Source: Eretmocerus hayati
Taxonomy: Eukaryota; Arthropoda; Insecta; Hymenoptera; Aphelinidae
DNA length: 64,000 bases
Direction: 5' to 3'
Assembly: GCA_029851415.1 (NCBI GenBank)
Contig: CM056742.1
Location: forward strand, 94,540,748-94,604,747
Below are positions 11,101 through 20,693 of the stretch, piece by piece; position 1 is the first letter of the stretch, and each line of letters begins with the position of its first letter. Both the position numbers and the translations under genes were made by a program. The notes beneath the pieces were generated by a model, which saw only the letters and a program-made list of their open reading frames with translations, had not been told where the DNA came from and ran no database searches.

Positions 11101-11290
11101 TTCACCAAATATATCATTACTCATATCTTTCAAAAGCTCATCAAATTCAATCTTGAATAATACAATCAATATCTCTGAAATATCATTTGGTGTGGTACCT
11201 CTCGGCAATTTTTCCAAAAATCTCTAAGATTTATCATACTTTGAATTTCAAGTCATCGTGATGAATAGATCTGGTCTTCCCTTCCTCTCA
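11101..11290 (-). pseudogene. Helitron Rep motif 1 region
   Basis: The minus strand reads GRPDLFITMT, a stop in place of the conserved Cys, then N. Helitron Rep motif 1 is GRPDLFxTxTCNPxW. It continues with LPRGTTPNDISEI, then FKIEFDELLKDM and DIFGE, matching the family's LPGQTPxDRPDL...VFKLKLKELxxDL. The gene is then interrupted by the TTAA element. This is the most N-terminal Helitron part seen; nothing earlier is recognisable upstream of 11290. Confidence 0.78.
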
Positions 11291-12262
11291 TTTTCACCAT
11301 ACACGCAAAACCTCTGGTACGGTATAATCGCGTGCGGCGCGCCAGCTATATACTGATGCTAGCCGCACTGCACTATAGCGTACGCCGGCAATGTATCGAG
11401 TCTTGCTCTTTGCCCCGAAAAAACCCATGCGAGATGTGAGCAAGAGTTGAAGACGAGGACAGCTCGGATATCCGAGCATGAGCCTACGTTATCTCGCTCG
11501 CTTGGTCTCCTCCTGCGTTCTTATTATATGGGTATATTATATAAGTGACGTATAAGTTAGGTATGATATATAAGTGACACGCGGCACATTAGATTATGTG
11601 CGAGCACTTGACAGCTGCAAATGGAGAGGTTTTTTGGTTTTTTGGAGATCACAGATGATGATTTGACACAAATGAATCATATAGACTCCCTTCAAGGGGT
11701 ACAAAAATTGCGAATCTCTCAAGATAAGTGACCGGAGAATAGTCTGGTATCAGCTGCACTGGCTTGACTAGCGGAATGTATTCTTACTGAAATGCTCAAT
11801 TACTTCTCGTAACTTGTGGGTTTTTTGTGATTTATTATAGCTCCCTGCTCGGCACAGTGTTGAATCAATGATGCATGTCTGAAACTCCCATTATCCGAGA
11901 GTCAGTGAATTTTGTGATTTGAACCCGGATCGACCAGGAAGTTCCAGTTGATTCTTGTGCCGAAGAAAATGTTATTCCAGCGGGTCAATAGTTAAAAAAT
12001 CCATGGAAACCCTCATATATCAGGAAGGCATGGACATCCCGACACTCCAAGATGAGCCCACTTTGCGAGTTCATCTGGGATATTTTGCGGATGTAGTCAG
12101 GCTTGACATCCCAAATAAGCCCCTTTGGAACGTGAACGAGATTTTTACGGGCCAAATGATTGTAGGATCTGCCTCACCCTGATGAGAACACGGAGAGTTC
12201 ATATAGGTCTCAAAATCTGCGTGTGTCGTTCGTATGTTCGAAATACTCTCAGAGATACCGCT
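11291..12262. other. Stretch without a supportable gene
   Basis: I see no domain, tandem repeat or terminal repeat. A 75-codon plus-strand frame (11955-12182) has no recognisable family and no flanking support. Confidence 0.6.
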
Positions 12263-12526
12263 CTAGCTCCGCATATCCATGGACATTAACTGCGAGGAAC
12301 TATAGCCCGTGAGAATAATATCACAGTTCTTCTTCGGCTTTCGTATGTCAAGCGGAACTGGCTCATTTGTCTCGCTGGAAAATATAGCCAGAGCTCCGTG
12401 AATAGTCAGAGGACAACTGTATATGAGGTTCAATAGGCTCTCAGGTAACGCTATCGCCGTGTATTGCCTGGGTGCGGGGTCTGCACTGTAATATTTCTTT
12501 GAACTCACTAAGAAGCATGACTGCAC
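12263..12526 (-). pseudogene. Possible Helitron helicase C-terminal fragment
   Basis: The minus strand reads KKYYSADPA, LPESLLNLI and later PLDIRKPK followed by LTGYSS. Helitron helicases near their C-terminus have YxSADS, PxEFLNSL, and LRNLDIRxGLCNGTRLxxTG. The order and spacing agree, but identity is low and the GLCNGTRL core is gone. It lies upstream, on the same strand, of the Rep N-terminal part, so it would have to be another Helitron copy or a rearranged piece. Confidence 0.35.
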
Positions 12527-12682
12527 TCACCATTCTCAAACAACCAACGGTCTAATGATTCATCAACTATCTCCAATGATAGTACTTTCCAAGATGAGGT
12601 TTCTACAGCAATATGCAGATCAACTGAGTTACCTGGCACGGAATTGATCGCGTTAGTAAATCATCATTCAAAGTCCGTGGTT

Positions 12683-13000
12683 CAATAGGGATTGGACATG
12701 GTTGTCGGGTTGCTTGCAAACAGGCATGAAATGACTACCGTTCGGTATAGCTTTAGCATTGGTAGGGTTAGGGCTTTTGTATTATTCGAGTGTTCACTCA
12801 GTCTGGAACGAAACACTCATGCTCAAACCTGGTCTACTCACTCTTGCGTTTGAAGGATTACCAATGACCGAGAGGAGTAAAAAACGCAATATTATTAATG
12901 TGGCCCCATGCAGATGCTTAATCCATACCCAACGGCAGCCATTTTCGAGGAATAAGCGCTTGTATGACAGCAGCCCGACAAGGATGTCCAATCCCTATGT
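12683..13000. mobile_element. Small foldback MITE
   Basis: The left end (ATAGGGATTGGACAT followed by TTGTCGGG, near 12684-12715) recurs inverted at about 12970-13000. Similarity continues inward for roughly 90 bp, including a CCGTT-GGTAT and TTTAGCAT block. No clear target duplication or coding capacity is visible. Confidence 0.55.
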
Positions 13001-13921
13001 AACCCGTATTCTGGCTCAGGATAGTATAATAATGCCATTCAGTGGTTAGAGGAGGATGAGGATGAAGAGGATGCATTTTGAATGCACAAGCGATTAGTGT
13101 CCCGGAATATCGAAAGGGGGAATCAAAAAATATTCCCGTCACCTCATTGCTTCGAATTGACCAGCGATGACAACAGTGTGTAGGACCCAATGGTCTGATC
13201 GAGAAAAAATTTTGATTCGATTGATGAGAGTCCCCACGGATTCTTGATGTATAGATGAGCAATACTGATCGATATACGTGTGACGGGCAATTACCGATTT
13301 TGGGCATTTACAATAGTCACTATATTACGCTGCTAAAAGATATTAGCAGAATGCTTCCTCCACGCATAATCTCTTCACAATCACAATAACTGCTACCGTC
13401 CCAAACCATACATCAAGATTGAATTCATTCTTAAACTTATAATCAACAATCAATAATCATTTTCCCAAATCCTTATCTCATCACATCAGGATCTTCTCAA
13501 AGGATTGGGAGGCCATGGAAGAGAAAAGTGTTACCTACGATCGATGGACTTTGACGAGACGAAATAAGTGACACGAGTATCATTATGATCGAAAAGATTC
13601 GGTCCTTGGAGAGATGAGTGAGTATTCTAGGGAAATTTGGGTAATGGCAATGATGGTTTTGATAGCTGTCACGTGGGTAGAGGTGAAGGGCAATAGCTGC
13701 GCTCACCTCTCCCCTTTGTGCCACGATGATGTTGCACCCGCGAGGGCTACGCGGCCGAGCAACTCACTTGCACGGTTCGCCAGCCGGGGCGGATGTACCG
13801 TCAGCACTTCGGCGGAGCGAGGCCTATCCCCAGTGCAAGGTCTCTGCTGCAACGCGGACCATCGTCGTCGACGACGAGCCACGCGGCAGCCGGGACGCTC
13901 TTAAGCTAACCTTTAGATTCA

Positions 13922-13923
<2 letters not shown>
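13001..13923. other. Stretch without a supportable gene
   Basis: There are short open frames on both strands, some GC-rich (13700-13905), but no recognisable domain, RNA gene or repeat. It ends at the CT tract that begins the next LINE fragment. Confidence 0.5.

Positions 13924-13952
<29 letters not shown>
13924..13952. repeat. (CT)n microsatellite at a LINE 5' truncation
   Basis: A pure CT tract is followed immediately by LINE sequence that starts inside the RT domain, just after where the YADD motif should be. Confidence 0.95.
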
Positions 13953-13956
<4 letters not shown>

Positions 13957-15150
13957 CCACTGCCGCCCTGATGAACTCGAGGACCATATCACCCTTATTA
14001 CCCATGATGCCCAAGCTGTCGCCAAATGGGCATCAGACAATGGCCTGAAGCTCAACCCAACGAAAACAACCGTTATGATCCTTGGCAGCGCAGCATACTT
14101 AGCTACGATCGATTTAAACCATCTGTCCGAGTGATGGGTGTCTCCATTCCATACTCGAAGAGTATCAAAAGTCTAGGCATACTTATCACACCCTCTCTCG
14201 ACTGGGGGATGCAGATAAATCAAACATCTCGCCGGGTACACGGCTTGCTCTACTCCCTCAGGGTCGCAGCCCGAGGCTTTCCCCGCTCACTGGAACAACA
14301 GCTTGTTTCAAGTTTGGTATTACCCTGTTTCGACTACGGCTCTGCTGTCTTAACCAGCCTAGACAAATCGCAGAAGCTAAAGCTGCATCGCTTGCACAAC
14401 GCCTGTGACAGGTTTGTATGGGGCAACATACCTAGACGGGCACATGTCTCTCCTTATCGCATCAGTTTGAACTGGTTATCAGCCGAACGCAGGAGAGATT
14501 ATCTACTTCGGTCTCTAGCTCTTTCAATTCTAAAACACGATCTTCCAACCTTCTTGCGTTCAAAATTTTTCCTCACTGCTGACAACGAACACCTGCGACA
14601 GTCCAAACGCCACGAGAAAAAATCGCTAAGCTACAAGACTCCTCGAACAGAAGCGCTGAACCAGTCGTTCGTCATCTCTGCCTCGCGACTATTGAATCAA
14701 CTTCCCTTCCTAGATTTTGATGTAAGCTTAGATAACCTGAAAAGGATTTTATTCAACACGCTGTTGAACCTTGATCGAAACGACTGGCTAAATCGCGCCT
14801 CCCGCGAAGGCCTTGTGCCCATACCCCCTGCTCTTATTCATCTCTTTGATTCATAAGCCACCATGTACCATTTTTCGACTCATTTATATAGTTCATGCGA
14901 GCTCTCGGCGCTAGGAATGCAATATTTAGTTGTAAACAATCTTTAGTTGTAAGAACCTATTTTATAAGTTCATATGATTTTACAGTCTTTCAGAGTTTTA
15001 ACAATCTAATCTAGCCAGCAATCACTATCCAAAAGTCACCTGTACTGATCTTTATGACTCAGATGTTTACGAATACTACAATGTAACCTCTCCCTGGGCG
15101 AATGGGAATTTATCCCCCGTCCACAATAAATATCAATCAATCAATCAACC
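13953..15150 (+). pseudogene. 5'-truncated LINE (copy A), RT C-terminal part and 3' end
   Basis: Reading starts just past the RT active site (FHCRPDELEDHITLI), continues GLKLNPTKTTVMILGS, the RT region after the catalytic motif, and then shifts frame near 14110-14130. The downstream frame runs open to 14856 (SIKSLGILITPSLDW, RRVHGLLYSLR, CFDYGSAVL, RISLNWLSAERRRDYLL), the usual C-terminus of Jockey/CR1-type ORF2 proteins. A noncoding 3' UTR follows, ending in GGGCGAATGGGAATTTAT, an AATAAA and a (TCAA)n tail at 15132-15148. It retains no catalytic centre. Confidence 0.85.
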
Positions 15151-15152
15151 AA

Positions 15153-15173
15153 TCTCTCTCTCTCCCTCTCTCT
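15153..15173. repeat. Short (CT)n tract between two LINE copies
   Basis: An interrupted CT tract joins the (TCAA)n tail of copy A directly to the 5'-truncated start of copy B. Confidence 0.85.
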
Positions 15174-15183
15174 ATAAAGGGTT

Positions 15184-16043
15184 AACAGAGTACTCTGCGG
15201 GATACTAGCAATACTGATGAAATTGAGCCTTCTACTCCTAAGTTTCCACATCAATCCTCTGCGGGGGCCCCTCAATTCAGAACGGATTCGTCAGACCATT
15301 CTCATGCTGGGCGGCAGGGCACTGAACTCAGGGGTGATGGTCTTGAGTGCAACCAACTCATTATAACTGGAGCTTTGAAAAAAGACTCTACTGCCTCGGA
15401 GGAAGAGGTATGTAACATTTCCTTTGCAGTACTCAAGTCCATACTTCCTTCGCTGGAGAGGGAAAACATTCTTGATGTTCGTGTTCTGCAGCCCGGGCGT
15501 GTGTCTGGAGAGGCGTCTCTGACGCGCAACAACAGTACGTCAAATTCATTGTCCCAGGCTTCCATCGTTAACTCACGTCCTCACTCACGTTCTCTCCCAT
15601 CTTGCGTAATCCAACTCTCGTGCAGCCGCCTAGTCAGGGAGGTGATGAAAGCCAAGCGCTCGATTGCCAACAATTATTTCACAGCTCATAACATCGAGCC
15701 CACATTCCTCGACCCTGAAGCGAAAACCCACGTGCCGGACCGAAAGATTTTCATCAATGAGATGTTACCCCGTGACAAATATGAGGAATATGTTCATTTG
15801 AGTCCACTTGCACGGGGTTTGGGCTTCAAATATGTTTGGCACAGTGGTGGACGTTTCTGGGTCAGGCGCAGAAATGGTAAGAGGGCGTATGCGTTTGAGT
15901 CGCTCACTGAACTGCATGTCATTCAAACGGCGTGTCGAACTGTTCGAGGACCTAATTGTGAGTCCACGAACAGCACCGGGAACAGTTCTACCGTTCCAGA
16001 GCAAAGTACAGCTCCGACGGCAGCACCTTTGAGGACTCCCTGA
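15184..16043 (+). pseudogene. LINE copy B, ORF1 (5'-truncated)
   Basis: One frame is open from 15184 to the UGA at 16041-16043, with no initiating ATG because the 5' end is missing. The N-terminal part is low-complexity and polar. The C-terminal third reads RKIFINEMLP, LSPLARGLGFKYVWHSGGRF, WVRRRNGKRA, the FP-like/nucleic-acid-binding domain typical of ORF1 proteins of CR1/Jockey-group LINEs in insects. ORF1 protein binds element RNA. The stop is TGA followed by CTAG, and ORF2 continues in the same frame straight after it. The frame has no premature stop over 286 codons although ORF2 is damaged. Confidence 0.75.
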
Positions 16044-16047
16044 CTAG
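16041..16047 (+). promoter_or_regulatory. Candidate stop-codon readthrough site (UGA CUAG)
   Basis: ORF1 ends CCC TGA CTA GAT, and the frame stays open into the ORF2 endonuclease. UGA followed by CUA(G) is an established leaky-termination context in animal genes and some RNA viruses. There is no ATG between the stop and the endonuclease core. Readthrough would give an ORF1-ORF2 fusion at low frequency. That use here is inference; a decayed sense codon is the alternative. Confidence 0.5.
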
Positions 16048-18970
16048 ATACGGCTGCCGGAGGGTCTAAAGGGAGTGGCGGTTCCTTAAAGACAGGGTTT
16101 ATCAATCTTAATTCCTTAACGGATGAGATTGAGCATCTGCGTCTGCTCGTCGCTACCGACTCCTCCTACCATCTTTTTGGAGTAGCTGAGTCGTGGCTGG
16201 ATGACTTCGTGGACGACAGTCTTGTTCAGATCCCAGGTTATTCGCTGTTGCGGCAAGACCGCAACAGAAACGGTGGTGGGGTTGCTCTGTATGTGCGCAA
16301 TGATTCCAAAGTGGAGAGGCTCGCCTCGTCTAATACTTCTGGGCCAGGGTGTCCCGGCATTCCTGAATACTTGTTTTGTGGCGTGCAGCAGAGCGGTTCA
16401 CCATCTATTTTAGTAGGTGTGATTTATAGGCCCCCAAAGGTCGCCATGCAGAAGGACGATGGGATTTTCGGGTCACTACGCCGACTGTGTGGTGGCTTTA
16501 GCCACAAAGTTATCATGGGGGATCTGAACGCAGACTTGCTGGACCCGGCTCATCCTGACACAAAGACGTTGACTGCACTGACGGAAGAACTGTCCCTACA
16601 GATTGTGCAGCATGGCGCGACTCACCAACACAACTCCAATGTATCTCACAAATGGATTAATCACATGTACGTAGATGAAAATGACATCATTACCGACTCA
16701 CGAAACAGACTATTGCCCAGTTTTGGCAGGCACGCGGTCATTGACGTGACCATAAACGTCTTCACTCCTGCTCCGCCTAAAAATTCCTTCACTTACAGGG
16801 ATTTTCGTAACATCACTCCAGAGCAGTTGAATGATCGCCTGCTTCGCTGTGACTGGACAGCGCTCAATAATGCTGAAACTAGCTTGGAAGATGCAATTAA
16901 TTGTCTTAATGAAAACTTAAAAGTTGTTTTGGACGAACTAGCACCGGAAAAAACGATTTACCCTCGTAAAGGTGATGCTCCTTGGATTGGTCCCGAGCTG
17001 AAAGCACTCATTAAGAAGCGAGATGCGACGCGTAGGCGCTGGGAGCGAAATCAATGCAACCTGCGCAAGTGTTCTGAGCTTCAAAATGAGTTCTTTCGCC
17101 TCAGTGAAGAAGTTGACGTGCGCATCGGAAAAGAGCGGAATTCCTTCATTCAGAATCACCTTTCAGACGCTCTTGATCAACATAAAAATATTTGGAAGGA
17201 AATGCGTAACCTCGGCTTTTTGTCCAAGAGCAAAGAGGAGGAGCTTCACGGCTTCACCCCGGGTGAGTTGAACGCTCACTTTGCGGGAGTCTCTGTCTCG
17301 CCCCACGAAAATATAGAAGATGCGATGGATGAAATTATGGTGGCACCAGAGGAGGGTTTCAAATTCAAGCCAACCAATTTCAATGAAGTAGTCCTTGCTA
17401 TAAAACATTTCTCCTCACAGGCTCGCGGGGCAGACGGAATTCCTCAAAGTGTGATCGTGAAGGCTCTCCCGGCGTTGGGTGACCTTATTGTACATATTTT
17501 TAACTCCTCTTTCGCTCACAGCCTTTTCCCTGAGGCTTGGTAGAAAGCACAGATGATTGCGCTGAAGAAGACTGCAGCTCCATCATCAGTCTCGGATTTC
17601 CGCCCTATAGCGCTGCTGTGCTTTCTCTCCGAGGTTCTCGAAAAGGTTGCATACGACCAAATCACGGAGTACTTGAAGAAAGAAAAATTATTAGATCGCT
17701 TCCAGGCTGGTTTCAGGCAACACCACAGTACCCAGACAGCTTTGCTGGAATTGACAGATGACATTAGACTAGGCATCGATAGGAAAAAGATCACCCTATT
17801 ACTGCTCTTTGACTTCAGCAAAGCCTTTGACACGATATCACCAACGAAACTTCTGAGTAAACTCCGACAACTGGGTTCCTCACGATCGGCCCTCCTGTGG
17901 ATCAAATCATATTTACAAGGTCGCACCCAACTAGTCACCTCTAAAAATGGGGATCCTGATTGGCTTGCAACCAATCTGGGTGTTCCGCAGGGTTCCGTTC
18001 TTGGACCTTTACTCTTTAGTTTGTATGTCAATGACTTGCCCGGGTTACTGAACGGAAAGTCGGTAGATCATCTCTTTTACGCTGATGACCTCCAAATTTA
18101 TCTCCAGGTGGAGAAAAATAAGATCAGAGAGGGGATCGCTCGATTAGGAGAAGTGGGGCGACTGGTTGCTGATCGGGCTATGGGCTCCGGCCTGCGTCTC
18201 AACGCTGGTAAAACCAAGGCAATCTTTTTCTCTTCCGAGAGGAATATCAAGGATCTGGAAACGATGGATTTGCCAGGTGTTGAGATACAGGATGGAGTTT
18301 TCGTTCCTTTCAGTGACACAGTCGTGAGTCTTGGTGTTGTATTAGACAGAGAATTATCGTGGAAACCGCAAATAAATCAAGTGACGAAGAAATCAACAGG
18401 GCCCTGTACGGTTTGCGGTTTTTCAGGGCATGCATCACCGGGACTCTCCGAGTTCGACTGATCGAGGCGTCAGTACAACCCCATCTAGACTATTGTACGG
18501 TCGTGTATCTTGACGCCTCTGACGAACAGCGGCAACGGCTACAAAGACTAAACGACTCATTTGTGAGATACATTTTTGATCTTAGGAGAGACGAGCACAT
18601 CACTCCGTTCAGGGAAAACTTGGATTGGCTGCGTACTGATTCGCGGCGAATGTACTTTGCAGGCATTATCATGTATAAGATTATGCACATGAGGGAACCT
18701 GGTTACCTGTCTGCAATGTTCACCAGGCACCAATCCGAGCGCCCTGGGCGTGGGAATGCACAAGAGCAGGAACCCAAAGTACCCAGAATGAGACTCGAGT
18801 ACGGAAGACGATCTTTCCAAGCCCAGTGTGCTCATTTCTGGAACTTTCTCCGTTCGGGTTTTCGGCAGATCGCAGAAATTTCGATTTTTAAGGATGCTTT
18901 GAAAGAATTCCTTCGTTCACAGCCTCCCCAGATAATTGATGTGGACAAGAAGCATTACTTCAATCTTTGA
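16044..18970 (+). pseudogene. LINE copy B, ORF2 (endonuclease and reverse transcriptase)
   Basis: It begins with an APE-type endonuclease: KTGFINLNSL, GVAESWLDD, NGGGVALYVR, VGVIYRPPK and KVIMGDLNADL (where GDFN is usual). The RT follows with GADGIPQSV, VSDFRPIALL, FRQHHSTQTALLELTDDI, LFDFSKAFDTI, GVPQGSVLGPLLF and LFYADDLQIY, so the catalytic motifs remain. The C-terminal region has LDYCTVVYLDASDEQRQRLQ. Two lesions kill it: an in-frame TAG at 17541-17543 where Lys is expected, and a one-base deletion near 18389, recognisable because copy D (32739 on) has an extra A there. The frame then continues from 18390 to 18970. Target-primed reverse transcription is the family role. Confidence 0.88.
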
Positions 18971-19271
18971 AGGTCATTGGGCTCTTCTCTTTTTATATGG
19001 ACTGTGATTATACTCACAACCTGTTACATGACTGATTAGAAGATAACTGCGATATTTTGTTGAGCCTTTGTCCTATCCATTAAATGTTTTTTAAGCAGCC
19101 TTTGTTGCTGCAATCGTGACTAGTCACAACTTGTGATAACCTACCTGTCCTTGACCAAAAGACTTATTGATATTAATTGATAATTTCTATTCATGCGACA
19201 TATGTATCCCACATGTGATATTTGATTTTTGCCTCCGGGCGAATAAAGGACGTCTATCTATCTATCTATCT
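18971..19271 (+). other. LINE copy B 3' UTR and (TCTA)n tail
   Basis: This noncoding stretch ends CTCCGGGCGAATAAAGGACG followed by (TCTA)n at about 19254-19271. The GGGCGAAT block is shared with copy A's 3' end, marking related 3' ends recognised by the RT. The start is also present in copy D (33330-33412). Confidence 0.8.
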
Positions 19272-19272
19272 G

Positions 19273-19325
<53 letters not shown>
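19273..19325. repeat. (CT)n followed by poly(T), 3' junction of an R1-clade element
   Basis: CT repeats (19273-19296) run into about 29 T. On the minus strand this is the poly(A) tail of the next element ending in a (GA)n microsatellite. Confidence 0.9.
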
Positions 19326-19328
<3 letters not shown>

Positions 19329-20599
19329 GTGGTTAGAGGGCAAAATCTGCCTCAGGATCCCTCGGATCCGTCCCCAGACACCGGACTGGTTCAGCTTACG
19401 CGGACTACGCATAGCCCACGCAGGCCATACCAGGCGGGACACGGGTTTGGGTGGGGCCCACCGAGAGGTGGGCCCGGCCGTGTAATATCCCTCTCCCCTC
19501 GATGTCCGATACCTAGGGCATCGGGCAATCAAGAAGGAGATCCACCTGCACCTACCATCTCATCCCGGAACCGCGTGAGCATTACTTCAGGATGAGCGGC
19601 ATGTCTCGCGCTCGATTGCGAGCGTTCCTCTTCTCCATCTTCTCTCTTCGGCCACTCGTCGGCATCTTCTGTCTTCATTCTCCATTGTTCCCTCTCTTTC
19701 TTCTTTCTTCTCTCTTCTTTCTTCTTTCTTCCCTCTTCAGTGCATCAGATTCCTCCTGGAATCATTTGGGCCTCTTCTGTTTCAATCGGCAGAGTCACTG
19801 TGATTCGCCTACTTCGAGGCGCCTTACTTCCCTCTCTTTCTCTTCTTTGCGGGTCATCACCAGCTTGATGTATCCGGTGAGTCTATCCCATGTCTCCTGG
19901 TTGCGGAGCAAGTACGGGACGAGATTCTCGGGTGTTAGTTGAGCACCCAGCCATTCATCCAGCTCGGCGCGCTCTCTCCGGGTGTCGCTGCACTTGAACA
20001 GGGCATGTTCGGCGTCATCCCATTCATCCCCGCATGACTGACATGCTGGGGTCGTCCTCTTCTTGAACCTGGTTAGATAGGAACCGAAGCAACCATGATC
20101 GCTCAGTGCCTGCGTCGTCCAGTAGTCCATCTCTCCGTGGGTGCGTTCCGCCCACTTGGCTACGTCACGGATCAGCCGGTGCGTCCATCTGCCGTTCGCA
20201 AATGGCGAATCCCACTCAGTTTGCCAATGCTCAAGGGTGGTTTCCTTCTCGTTGTCGCGGATAATCTCCTTCATCGTCGGGGTGAGTACTCGTTCGGCTC
20301 CGATCACTTTCTGGCGGTCCCAGATCCTCACTCGCTCCGCGACGAGCAAGTGGATGGGCGGTGTACTCGCCAATACGTAAGCCGCATCTCCTGATACGGT
20401 GCGGTAGGCACGGATACTTCTCAGGGCCGCTCTCCGGTGGACAGGCCCCATCTTCTTCTCGATGATGGTCTTCTCTACTCTCTTTCCCCACACGGGTGCA
20501 CCGTAGAGCATGATAGAGGTGCTGACGGTGTTGAGAAGTGCGCGCCTCTTTTCCTTGGGTCCTCCGATATTCGGCATCAGCCGTTGAAGCGCCGCACCA

Positions 20600-20601
<2 letters not shown>
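19326..20601 (-). pseudogene. R1-clade LINE fragment C (3' UTR and ORF2 C-terminus)
   Basis: On the minus strand, 19795-20601 encodes the last ~265 residues of ORF2: LMPNIGGPKEKRRALL, APVWGKRVEK, RRAALRSIRAYRTVSGDAAY and the C-terminal zinc motif CQSCGDEWDDAEHALFKC. This matches the intact copy at 37177-40209 almost residue for residue. The 3' UTR (19326-19794) is shared with fragment H. The fragment stops at the CT tract at 20602, inside what would be the end of the RT domain, so it cannot encode an enzyme. Confidence 0.85.

Positions 20602-20692
<91 letters not shown>
20602..20692. repeat. (CT)n tract between two R1-clade elements
   Basis: About 87 bp of CT ending TTTT at 20689-20692. It truncates fragment C on one side and abuts the 3' end of the next element on the other. 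Confidence 0.95.
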
Positions 20693-20693
<1 letters not shown>

